Source of the DNA: Melastoma dodecandrum
Lineage: Eukaryota > Streptophyta > Magnoliopsida > Myrtales > Melastomataceae
Assembly: GCA_029817715.1 (NCBI GenBank)
Contig: JARUPY010000290.1
Span: 682,001 to 746,000, forward strand
Reading direction: 5' to 3'
Length of the DNA: 64,000 nt
Positions within the stretch are counted from its first letter, which is position 1. Each line of letters opens with the position of its first letter. Positions 31,191 through 40,989 of the stretch are shown piece by piece. The translations under genes and the position numbers were made by a program. The notes under the pieces were generated by a model. The model did no database searches, was not told where the DNA came from, and saw only the letters and a list, made by a program, of their open reading frames with translations.

Positions 31191-31399
31191 AAGGCTTGAC
31201 CAAGTTTGCAAGAATAGGTCAGCCAGGTACAAGATTAAATGTACCACCCGAGATTTGTGTGACTGTTCTCATGTTGTAGGATCAAAGCCTACAAGGCGAA
31301 AGTTCATAAGAAGAAAGCTTCGCGAGAAGTTCATACGCAGAACAGACCAACCTCGATCTTCTCCCAGACGGTGGAAATGATTCTTGAGGATAAAAAAGA

Positions 31400-33540
31400 A
31401 AAGGAATCCTCAGAGGAAATCTTTCAGGTGTTTCATTTGCAATAGATAAAGCCACTTTGCGAAGAACTGTCCAAAAGGACAAAAGAGGCTCGTAGCCCAG
31501 ATTGAGAAATTTTCTGGTGTTTCTTTGCATGATGATGATATTGAATAAGTCTTTTCCATTGATGATGAACCATCTTCACAAACTATGTGTTGTCTTGAAG
31601 GATACCTAGACACAGAAGACACAGGTTCAGAGCAAGACTCATATACATCAGAAGACCAATTCAGCAAAAGGATTTGTACAATCAGTGCTTATCCTACTCC
31701 TGAGACATTCTCATACAGAACCATATGTTCAAGAAAGGTATCTACGAATGGGTCAGCTACAGAGGAAACTAAACCAAGTTCCCGACAAGAAAAGGAAATC
31801 CCATTCATAGTCGCTTTACAAGTTTCCCCACATGTGAAGGTACAATTATACTCTCGAAGTATCACAAACCTGTGACTGCGATAGCTTTTATTGATACAAG
31901 TGCAGCCGAGAGTATGATCAATCCAGTAATTGTACCTTCCTTGTGAGAGGAAAGAACCTTCATTGCCGCATCCGGTGAATTGTTTTATACCCATCATAAA
32001 ACTAAGATTTTGAATATCATGATTTTCCCTACTTGCTCTATCAAAACTTCTTTGATTGCCACTGACCTTCCTGGCAGAGATATAGTTTTGGGATGGGATT
32101 TAGTGCAACGGATGCCAGAGCTTAATATCTTAACCACAAGACTCAAGTACAATGAAAATTTCAAGCCATACACTACTCTTACGAGGATGTATTCCATTGA
32201 GCCTATCGAGAAAGTACGCCATTTGTTTGACTCATCTTTTGCAGAAAGCCATACAGAATTCTTGCAAAAATGCCCAAATCCCTTGTGGAAAAATCCAGAC
32301 TTTTTTGTGAGGCTTCCATTCAAATAGAATGAAGACATCAACCCGACTAAAGCAAGTCACCCCGGTATGAGACCTATTGACTCTGCTTTAGCTAAGGAAG
32401 AATGCATATCTTTATTGCAGCAAGGTCTTATTGAACATTCCAGCTCACAATGGGCATGTGAAGCGTTTATGTGAATAAGCGCTCAGAGCAAGCAAGAAGT
32501 AAGAAGATGTTAGTCATAAACTATCAGCCTCTTAACTATTTTCTTCAGGATGACAAATTCCCATTGCCTAATAAGACAGCCTTATTCTCTTCACTTGCCA
32601 AGGCCAAGGTATTCTCTAAATTTGATCTCAAGAGTGGTTTTTGGCAATTAGGCATACATCCTAAGGTGGAAAACGAGATTTTGCATCCCTAATGGACATT
32701 TCCAATAGACAGTTTTACCCTTTGGACTAAAAACTGCCCCTTCACTATTTCAGAAAGCAATGACTCGAATATTTTGGCCAATACAGTCTTCAGCCCTTAT
32801 TTACATTGATGACATATTATTATTCAACCCTGACAGACAATCTCATGAGCACTTATTGAAACAGTTTGCAGAGCTCATTCAGAAAAATGGTATTATGCTT
32901 TCTGATAGAAAGATAAAATTAGTTGAGACCTCCATTGAATTCATGGGAATGAGACTTACAGATGGTAAATATTATTCAGGACCGTATATTGCCCAAGAAT
33001 TACTAAAATTCCCAGACACTCCATTAACTGTTAAACAGATTCAACAATTTTTGGGAATTGTGAATTATTTACGAGACTTTGTGCCTAAAATTAGCAGATA
33101 CACAAGTCCGCTTGAAGCCTAGTTGAAAAAAGGCACACGGCCTTGGGGACAAGCCCAAACAGAAGCAGTGTAGTACTTAAAGACCAAATTACAGATGCTT
33201 CCTCCTTTGCAGATCCCCTCTGATGGAGTAAGAATATTGCAAACGGATGCCAGTGATCTCTACTGGGCCGCAATTTTACTTGAAGAAAGGGAAGGTAGTA
33301 AGCATATATGTGCATACAAATCAGGTAAATTCAACCAAGCTGAGCAGCATTACCATTCAACTGTCAAGGAAATATTGGCAGTAAAATATGGTATTAAGAA
33401 GTTTGAATTTCATTTGGTTGGATATCATTTTATAGTTGAAAGCGACTTATCTTTTTTTCGTTCAATGCTCAAATTCAAGCAGAAGAATATACTCAATGCA
33501 CAATTGCTCAGGTTAGCAGAATGGTTTTCTCAGTATTCCT
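31400..33540 (+). pseudogene. Caulimovirid zinc knuckle, protease, RT and RNase H, broken
   Basis: A CCHC-like knuckle is near 31430-31470. The protease core AFIDTSA lies near 31885, with the later GRDIVLGWD segment near 32075. RT follows from 32340 with INYQPLNYFLQDDKFPLPNK and FSKFDLKSGFWQLGIHP, and the catalytic box YIDDILLFN near 32800. RNase H runs 33195-33542 with QTDASDLYWAAILLEE and a HSTVKEILAVKYGI segment. Stops or frameshifts occur near 31377, 31555, 31875, 32325, 32472, 32690 and 33120. It is described here as found; the enzyme cannot be made from this copy. Confidence 0.85.
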
Positions 33541-33551
33541 AGTATCAGAGC
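33540..33551 (+). other. Primer binding site, initiator Met-tRNA type (pararetrovirus)
   Basis: Reads TAGTATCAGAGC, 11 of 12 matches to the TGGTATCAGAGC used by caulimovirids to start minus-strand DNA. It overlaps the end of the RNase H frame and precedes the movement-protein ATG by about 90 bases, so it marks the origin of the circular map. Confidence 0.7.
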
Positions 33552-33640
33552 CATATCTTGTTGTTTTATCTATTTCTTTTCAGATGGAGAGAGAGAGAGA
33601 CTAAGTACCCTACTTAAGGATATGCCATGCCTTAATCACC

Positions 33641-34717
33641 ATGGAAAACCCTGTAGTTCTAAATGCTCCTGTCACCTTAGACTCCAGCCCGACTTTTCGC
33701 AAAACCACCTCAGCCCGACTTGATTGTCTATATGAAATCTCCCATCAGGATATTTCTAATAACAATCAGATTTCGGATACCACCATTCCATTGCTCAATC
33801 CATACACTGTCTTTAGTAAGCCTTCATCGAGTCCAATCAGAAGAATACGACCCCTCATCCGCCAGCCTACATCACAAGTTCTTGAGTATATACAGGCTAG
33901 CAAGTTCAATCAGCACCACATCATGGCCACTCAGAGGGAACAGTTTGTATCTTTGCAATTGCCTACAGACTTTCCTCGCCAGTGGTCCCAAAAGGGATAT
34001 ACTCATCTCCACTTTGGTGCAATTCGACTAGCTCTTACTTACCATGGCAGAAAAGGTTTACCGGTAACAGCAAGAATGGCTTTGCTTGATACGAGGTTTG
34101 TAGAGTATCAACATGCTTGCATTGGGACTATGGAGACTACTCTGAATGCAGGAACTGTATTCATTACTTTATATCCTAACTTTTGTATGTCTCTACAAGA
34201 TCCAAAGCTCTTGACAGCCTTACAGATTCAGATACAGATTGCTGGACCACAGCAAGATCCGAACTCCATCGAGGCAACACTGCACTATCAGATGTCCTAT
34301 CGTGTGCAGAACCATGCCTTGGACCTTAAAGTCCTTGATGATTCAAACGATGCTTTAATCATTACTGCTGACTATCACCATGCAGAATCTCCTACTTGTT
34401 TGCATGTACCTAGGCAGATATCACGGAACGAGCTGATTAAACTCCTTCCAGAAAAATGGGTCACCAACTATGAGCAGCTGCAGCAGCATGTCAAACCGAT
34501 TCAGTCATCAAAATGCAGATTCATAAAGGAGAAGGACGGATCAGTGACCATCAAGTTTGATAGGTCTCATGAGAAAGACGCTGCAACACCATCAATCTTC
34601 CCAACCATGTTTATGGTCCAATCAGTTCCCATAAGTAAGAAGCCTGATTCACTAAATAGAATAATCCACTCTTTTGATGGACAGGGAAAGGAAGTCTACT
34701 TCTTCAAGGATCCATAG
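33641..34717 (+). CDS. Caulimovirid movement protein, open frame
   Basis: 358 codons from an ATG in good context (caccATGG) to TAG, without interruption. The central part has features of the viral movement protein (30K) superfamily, including the HLHFGAIRLALTYHGRKGLP stretch near residue 127 and a conserved-looking ALLDTR segment with an Asp near residue 149. Such proteins widen plasmodesmata or build tubules for virus spread. The frame is uninterrupted next to a polyprotein full of stops, which may be chance, more recent insertion, or constraint. Ends in a Lys/Ser-rich tail. Confidence 0.78.
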   Translation: MENPVVLNAPVTLDSSPTFRKTTSARLDCLYEISHQDISNNNQISDTTIPLLNPYTVFSKPSSSPIRRIRPLIRQPTSQVLEYIQASKFNQHHIMATQREQFVSLQLPTDFPRQWSQKGYTHLHFGAIRLALTYHGRKGLPVTARMALLDTRFVEYQHACIGTMETTLNAGTVFITLYPNFCMSLQDPKLLTALQIQIQIAGPQQDPNSIEATLHYQMSYRVQNHALDLKVLDDSNDALIITADYHHAESPTCLHVPRQISRNELIKLLPEKWVTNYEQLQQHVKPIQSSKCRFIKEKDGSVTIKFDRSHEKDAATPSIFPTMFMVQSVPISKKPDSLNRIIHSFDGQGKEVYFFKDP

Positions 34718-35186
34718 ACAGAAAATAACACTATCAGTTTTCCAAACCCATGAATTTCTAAGTTTTCTCCAAAGGGCAGTATCCATAGTAGCGGTGTCTT
34801 AGTTCTTGATCTCTCAGCAATCCCCTCTACCTTCAATAAACCCAAAAACATCCAGAAAACCCAAAAACCCAAAAACATTTGAAAAATCCAGAAAATCTCA
34901 AATTTCTTGATTGATGTACCACTTGTTCATCCTTTCTCATAGTGCTGTATCATCTCCTTTATGATTGTTATCTTCCTTGCCTTGAAGTTCTTTCTCTAAA
35001 TGTTTTCTTTCTATGATATAGCATGTTCTTCACTCTTATAAAGAGTTATCTAAAGTATTGTTTTCAATAAGGAAGTTTGTGTTATACTGTAAAGCTACCA
35101 GCTTCGCCCAAGAGGACCAATCGCCGCTTCAGCCAGGAGGGCTACCAGGCACAGATCAAGGCTTGATATTGGTAGTAAGTAAAAGC

Positions 35187-35498
35187 ATGAGGCCTCCTTT
35201 GAGAAAGAAATTTCGCAGACCACCCTTTCCTAGGAACTGGAGAACACGTTACCATTATAACGAAGAATTTCATCTTTGGGAAAGACTTTATTCATGGAGG
35301 AAAAAAGCTTTTGTAAGGAGAATTCAACTTCGTATCATCCAGCTTGATCTTTATTTAGAATATAAGACCTCTAAAACTGTGTCCAATCAGGCGGTTGCTC
35401 TTTTTCATTATGACATAGAAACTGATCCTGACAAAGGATGGTTTTTTGATCTTTATTTAGATCATGTCCGCCGAGGCTGGGAAAAACTCAAAGCTTAA
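35187..35498 (+). CDS. Small ORF of unknown function at the end of the viral relic
   Basis: 104 codons from the first in-frame ATG at 35187; the frame is open from about 35058. It is strongly basic at the start (RPPLRKKFRRPPFPRNW) and rich in aromatic residues (W, Y, F) throughout, ending KLKA. No known domain recognised. Its position after the movement protein and before a non-coding region suggests a second viral ORF, as some endogenous caulimovirid groups have one of unknown function. Confidence 0.5.
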   Translation: MRPPLRKKFRRPPFPRNWRTRYHYNEEFHLWERLYSWRKKAFVRRIQLRIIQLDLYLEYKTSKTVSNQAVALFHYDIETDPDKGWFFDLYLDHVRRGWEKLKA

Positions 35499-35499
35499 G

Positions 35500-36550
35500 C
35501 CCAGTATAGGACTTATCTACGTTGGTATTTAAAGTCTTGTTTGTATTGGAGTTCTTTTGTTTAAAGTTTCTTTAATCTTCCGCTGTATTCCAACTTTGTA
35601 CAATTCCTTGCCTATAATCTTTGTAATTCTGCTGTCACTCTGCCTTGTAAATCTTTTGTCTATTGTGTAAACCTTTTATTGCAAGGTCTATCCGACTTTG
35701 TACAATTGTTGTGTCAATTGTACTGTTCTGGTAGTCGAAGCTCCGATCTGGTACAACTCACTGTTCATGAATTCCAGAGTTGTTAGCTGATCGCCGTATT
35801 CCTGGTTATCTTCAATTTTTTATTTGAATAACTAGTAAATGAATTATGCAAAAAATGATAATTTATGAGAATCATGATTATTAAAGTGATTGCTACATGC
35901 ATGTAAATAAATTTCGATTATATTTTTTTATACTTATAAATAAATTTAATTGGATATAAATATAAATATTTTTTAGAAAATTTCTTACATGGGTTAAGAA
36001 TACTTATCTTCAATTAATTTATTATTTTAAAAAGATAATTTTATGAAAATTACTTTGGCATAATTTGAATTTGTTTCAAAAAAATTTCCTTGATGAAAAT
36101 TTGAAACAAAAAATTATGGCTAGCGCCTCGCGGCCACAGAGTTTGGAATCTAATATGATATTTTATTTTTATACTAATATATACTCAAATTCGGTTTATA
36201 CTAATATAATTATGGCTAGCGCCTAATGTTCTAATATGATATTTAAACTTAGCGGGATTTACTCTTAGTTCGGTTAAGGCAAGCCGTCAAGAAGCTCGGG
36301 ACAATTATTGACGCGCCTCCCAAAACTCGAGGATGGTACCTTTTACTTTTAGTTTTGGCAAAATATATGTGTGTAGCCTTAAGTATGGTCGAACTTTCTT
36401 TTCTGTCAACATTTTACTTTGTTATATGAAAATGTCTACAACTATGTGTTGTATTGTTTTCCTAGTCAATTCGTAACGACGTTACGTCTTATCATGACGT
36501 ATTAGTAACGGCTGACTACGTCTATCTTGATGTGGTAATCCTACCTGAAC
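35500..36550. other. Non-coding; probable viral intergenic region, then AT-rich DNA
   Basis: 35500-35800 is T-rich with several tgtacaatt and cctttgtaa words and no ORF, like an intergenic region or 3' leader of the viral relic. 35850-36240 is AT-rich, with a short foldback at about 36063-36116 (taatttgaatttgtttcaaa arms) and an aattatggctagcgcct word repeated at 36112 and 36210. Nothing else recognised. Confidence 0.4.
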
Positions 36551-36557
36551 AAAAAAT

Positions 36558-37149
36558 CACAACGTCAGACAAAATATGCCACGTCCCACGAGGAGTATGA
36601 CCGGGTGTCTGATGTGGCACTATTAAGTGTTCAAATTAAAAAAAAAAAATAAATGTCCCATAGTTGTTTCTTCCCCAAATTTATTTCCCCAAAACCTAAC
36701 CCTAATTGCCATCTTTGCAAACTGGGGCACCATTGCCGCCTCCACCACCTCCTCCTCCACCTACAAGACATGAAGTCTCACCATCTCCACCCCCGCCACC
36801 GCCGCCTCCGCCTCCTTCACCACTTACGAGATATGGAGTTGCACCTCTTCAGTCGCCTCCTCCACCTATGAGGCATGGAGTCTCATCATCTCTGCCTCCT
36901 CCTCTACCTTTGAGGCATGGAGTCTCACCACCTTCGCCACCTCCTCTTCCTGGAGCACTACCCCCTCCATCTCGCTAAACCATAATTGTTTTCATTGACA
37001 TTTGGGGAAGAAACAATTATGGTTAGGTTTCGTGGAAATAAATTTGAGGAAGAAACAACAATGGGATATCAACTTTTTTTTTAATTTGAACACTTAATAG
37101 TGCCACATCGGACACTCAGTCGACGTGGCATATTTTATCCGACATTGTG
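36558..37149. mobile_element. Small transposon with long terminal inverted repeats around a Pro-rich segment
   Basis: Arms at 36558-36708 and 37014-37149 are inverted copies: cacaacgtc ends, atatgccacgtc, gatgtggcactattaagtg, tagttgtttcttcc and aacctaaccctaattg in the same order. They enclose about 300 bases of CCTCC-rich DNA. Long inverted repeats around a piece of foreign coding sequence is the form of a Pack-MULE or similar carrier. No transposase, so non-autonomous. A target duplication could not be resolved. Confidence 0.65.
36706..36978 (+). pseudogene. Proline-rich (formin FH1-like) segment inside the inverted-repeat element
   Basis: A 90-codon open frame without an ATG. It is mostly runs of Pro broken by repeated MRHGV, TRYGV and LRHGV-type spacers, giving degenerate repeats of about 16 to 22 residues. 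Pro runs separated by a short Met-Arg-Gly-like spacer are typical of the FH1 region of plant type II formins, but extensin- or other Pro-rich proteins cannot be excluded. The stop at 36976 lies where the right arm region begins. Probably a captured exon fragment. Confidence 0.4.
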
Positions 37150-37399
37150 GTTTCGAAAATGAAATTGTGTTTCGTAAATTTCTTTTGGAACAAATAAATT
37201 AAGTACAAACATCGCCCTCCTCAAGTGTAAAAAGGATTTTGCTTTTCGATGACATTAAAAGGAAGTTCTTTTGAAAAAAGGAAGAAAGAAGTTGTTGACA
37301 TGGAAGAAATCTCGGGCTTAATTATGAGAAGCTTATAAATTTAGGCCATTTTATGATAAGCCCACAAAGCCATTTCGTTAACCTACAACAAGTCTACGA

Positions 37400-37990
37400 A
37401 GACAATAACAGAAAGACCGTCGGGGTCAGAGTCTACGAAGATCAGAAAAGATCTTGACCCCGAGATTTCGGGGAAGATGTTATAGGGTCATGTTCCCACG
37501 ATTTGGAGTGATCTTCAGGTAGACAAAAATTTGGGAACACGTCTCTAGTTATCTGATTTGATATAAGAAGTCTACGTGAGTTCAAATTGATAGGAGATGT
37601 GGGTAAGAGCAACGTCTACCAGGATTAAGCTTTTATCGAGATTCTGGGGAGTTAGTTAAGGGGGCCACAACCTAAAGAGTGGGCAACTGTAGCTTTGACA
37701 CCAAAACTCCGCCAGCACTTTATCGTCAGGGTGAGCTTCCAGGCCCTTGACAACCAAATTTCGCCTTCATTTCGTCAATAAGGTGAGCTCCTAGGGCCCT
37801 TAGTATCCAAATCCATTACTACATTCGTCCACACTCCATCCACCATACCTCCATAGATCTGATTCCACCGCTTCAGCCCGCAAGGACAAGGCATCGACAG
37901 CAATTCTACGACGCCACCATCATCCGCATTATCAATCTTTTTGTCTTTTTATGCATGTAAGTTTTTTATTTTATTTATAAGACATTCGTT
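37400..37990 (+). repeat. Worn Tat-type LTR fragment
   Basis: Two degenerate units at 37706-37810 (gtgagcttccaggccc and gtgagctcctagggccc) resemble the 52-bp repeats of the Tat LTR at 48980-49190. The sequence after them (agtatccaaatccattac, tacattcgtccac, attctacgacgcc, ttttatgcatgtaa) follows the order of 49180-49490 in that LTR. Edges are not clear. A palindromic pair cggggtca/tgaccccg lies at about 37415-37461. Confidence 0.45.
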
Positions 37991-38062
37991 CAACATTATT
38001 TATTAATATAATTTATTTATTTCATGTACGGGCGATCACGTATAAATAACCTGTGAGAATTT

Positions 38063-38473
38063 ATGCAAATATTCCCACCATCTTTCCTACGCGAACAAAA
38101 CTTTTTAAGGTGGAATTACTCCATACAATGTCCCGTTGACGCCCAAAATGCCGAGAGCCAAACCCTTGACGGCAGTAGCCGCAGGGATCCGCGGCGCTAC
38201 CTGTCGTCTTCGAGCGGGGTACGTCGTTGGACCAGCGCCGGCCATGAAGAGAGGCCAAAGGGATACCTCTTTAACCGGACGCCGCCACCCCGTGGGGAGT
38301 CTCGCAAGTGGGAGGACTGGGAGCTGCCTTGTTACATCACCAGCTTCCTTACCATCGTCATCCTCGGCGTCGGACTCAATGCCAAACCCGACCTCACCAT
38401 CGAGACCTGGGCCCATCAGAAGGCCCTCGAACGCCTCGAGATGGGACACTCTCGAACCTCCGACGCCGATTGA
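38063..38473 (+). CDS. ESSS (NDUFB11-like) complex I subunit, N-terminus doubtful
   Basis: The frame from the ATG at 38063 has 136 codons. From residue 59 it reads as a plant ESSS subunit of mitochondrial NADH dehydrogenase: GHEERPKGYLFNRTPPP, KWEDWELP, one membrane span (CYITSFLTIVILGVGL) and WAHQKALERLEM. The plant protein is about 110 to 120 residues and has an Ala/Arg-rich mitochondrial presequence. Here such a presequence (MPRAKPLTAVAAGIRGAT) is found at 38148 but in another frame, which suggests a one-base indel near 38190-38205. With that, the only start in frame is 38063, which adds about 30 unrelated residues. No intron. The C-terminal residues after LERLEM also look unlike the family. 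It may be a recent pseudogene or retrocopy. Confidence 0.6.
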   Translation: MQIFPPSFLREQNFLRWNYSIQCPVDAQNAESQTLDGSSRRDPRRYLSSSSGVRRWTSAGHEERPKGYLFNRTPPPRGESRKWEDWELPCYITSFLTIVILGVGLNAKPDLTIETWAHQKALERLEMGHSRTSDAD

Positions 38474-38479
38474 CCTCCC

Positions 38480-40610
38480 CGTGTGTTTGACTCTTTCTTT
38501 TTAGTTTATTTTGTTCGGAGTTTTGTCGATATTTTCGGGTGAGTGGAATAACGTGATTTTGTTTCGAAGTGACCTGATTATGATGATGATGGATGACGAT
38601 TTGAGTTGAGTTTCTTGGCAATTGCGGTACTAATAACGGGATAATTTCTATTAAAGATCTTGTCGTTCTCCATGGTTAAATTTCTGCTGAGTGATGATAT
38701 CTCGATTTCATGTGATATTTTGACATTGTTTTTCCTTCTTCAATGGATCCATTTTACATTTAAGAGGACAAGTCGGTTGTCATACAGCATTTTATCCGAT
38801 TTATGCATAGGGTTTATCGATCTGTCCGATGCTTGTGTTTTGAAGCTTAATTCTACTGGAATTCACTGTGTATTCTATGGCATTGATTTAAAATAAGGCG
38901 TGTATTGACTTATACAGGGTCATGTAGGTCACCTTTCTGTTTGCAGGGATATGGTAGATTCCTGTTTTGACATTCCTGATTACCGTAGAATCGTAATAAG
39001 GAGGTGCTGGGTCCCAACTTAGATAAGAGTATGGTCGAATTACAGGGTTTTGACAACAGAAAAAATCTGCATTATGGAGATCAGCTTATTTTTTGGGTTT
39101 CTTTGGGAGAAATTTGTGTGCAGATTTATCCTCATGATAATCCATCGGCCAAGAGATGATGCTGGTTCATAAGGATGATTATCTGAATGACCTCTTTTAG
39201 CCACACTATCTGGCGTTGGCTACTTATGATGACGTGACTCGCTGAGTAACGGTCATGATTTTGTGACATTTATTACCTAAATGATTGGTTTAACACATGC
39301 TTGCTGTCCTTTATAGAATGGAACGATGAAATGGAGGGAAGGGAGAAAAGTCGTTGGCCTGTCAAAGAGAGAAGGACTAACCTAGAAAAAGAAAATGGGA
39401 CTTGAGATAAATACCATGATAAGTGATGTAACAAAGATAGTTGAGTGTAGCGCAATTAACAGGTTAGGTATTGCCGAGGCATTGCCAGTGCTAGAGATTT
39501 GTTTTGTGATCTGTTTGCTGGACTAGAAGATCTGCTTGGTCATTTTGAAATGAGGTTGATAATTTGCTATGTTTAGATGCCTTCAACATCAGAAGCTATT
39601 ATTTGAGAAACGAGCCTTGTTAGGCAAGTATGTTGGAGATTAGTCGCTTTTTGCATGTTGGTTTCATTGAAAACAAAACTTGATTGATTGTGTGTGGCTG
39701 CTGAATGTCTGCTTTCTGGAAGTGTTTGAGATCCATGTGGCAGCAAACTTTCTATGAGTCCAGTCAAGTGACTACTGAATTGCCAGCCAATGCAATTATT
39801 CCTTTTGCTGAAACTTGTGTATTTAAGGGTTCATCTTTACAGCAAGTTGGTTTTGTTTGGTACCTATCTCGTGTTTGGTTCATCTTTACAGTTTCCCAGG
39901 CATGATCCAATCAGTGAATATGAATGTTCTTCGGGAAAAGGACAGCCCAAGATAACACCAACCATGACTTCAGAAATTAACCTGGTGAAGGTGCAAAACA
40001 AACAAATGGATGAAACTGGCGGTTGAACCACAATCAGCCATACATTGGGTTTACACAGCAGGTTCAATGAGATGATCTCGTAATGTTGATGATTTGACTG
40101 ATTCCGATTTCACATGGGGCAGCATGAACGGTGTGATATTTACAAAAGTTATGCATGCTGCAGGAGATCATTTGACTTTACATCTAGCAGGGAACTTCTC
40201 AGGAAAAATGGTTGAGCATGCTTTGCCCTTTGAAATTTTTCATTAGCCGATAGAAGTTTAGAGAGGATCAAAAGCAACCTTGTCTTAGAGCAAAAGCATC
40301 TCCATTATTCAGTAATGGATACGGAACACTCCCGAAGGTGTCATTTTCATAGCTAATTTGCCATCGATACAGTCACACTGAAGACAAGTTGAACTGATGA
40401 ACTAGCAACGTCATCGAAACGTGCATCTCTTTAAAAAGCAACCTGAAATAAGAATAGTAATAGAGGGTAAGAAAAACATAGCTATGTGGCAATGAGGCCA
40501 ACAACTTGTTCTGGGGTTGATACTGATGTGATGATGCTGCAGTAGAGAGCCAGCATTGATCCCAGGGGAAGTGTTCTTTTCAATGGCTTGAATGAAGTGA
40601 AGTTTGTAAA
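38480..40610. other. No gene recognised; UTR or intergenic DNA
   Basis: The first few hundred bases may be the 3' UTR of the ESSS-like gene. The rest has no open frame above 80 codons with recognisable content. The minus-strand frame 40679-40482 (65 codons) looks protein-like but matches nothing known to me and runs into the foldback at 40618. Confidence 0.4.
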
Positions 40611-40617
40611 CTTCGGT

Positions 40618-40985
40618 TTCAGTTCGTAAAATTTGTTTAATACCGCCTCTACATCGTGATCGAAAACCGCGACACTCAATTTACAAAGAAAATAGGTTCC
40701 CTACCGCGAAATTTGCTCGAGGGGTTGGATACTGTAATATTGACACCCACATGAGTGTCGTGTTCAGAATCGCGACACTAGATACTTATACTAAATTTTT
40801 TCAAAATTTTTAACTGCGTTAGTGTCGCGGTTCCTTACTGGGACACTCCCGTGGGTATCAATGTAGTGTTTCCCAATTACGACAAAGCTAGTGTTGTGGT
40901 TGAGAACCGCGTTGTTTTTTTGTAAATTAAGTGTCGTGATTTATGACCGCGACACGGGCTATATTTTCCAAATTTCGTAAACTTC
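40618..40985. repeat. Foldback element with GTGTCGCGG words
   Basis: Arms of about 65 bp at 40618-40687 and 40918-40985 are inverted copies (accgcgacact, caatttacaaa, cgtaaaattt in mirrored order). Between them the word gcgacact or its complement recurs at least four times, so the inside is a nest of shorter palindromes. No ORF. Probably a MITE. Confidence 0.6.
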
Positions 40986-40989
40986 TATT

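Larger units (their letters stand above)
28900..35800 (+). mobile_element. Endogenous caulimovirid (pararetrovirus) relic
   Basis: No LTRs. The order on the plus strand is a Cys/acidic leader piece, coiled-coil piece, capsid-like region, zinc knuckle, aspartic protease, RT, RNase H, Met-tRNA primer site, movement protein and a small ORF. A movement protein next to an RT polyprotein with a Met-tRNA site marks Caulimoviridae. With a circular genome, movement protein after RNase H simply means the copy was opened upstream of the capsid region. The genus is uncertain; a florendovirus-like or petuvirus-like group is possible. The polyprotein is interrupted many times, so this is an old, inactive copy. 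Confidence 0.8.

Noticed and set aside
38136..38504. 122-codon frame overlapping the ESSS-like ORF
   Set aside because: Only its first 18 residues look meaningful (presequence-like); the rest is the conserved body read in the wrong frame.
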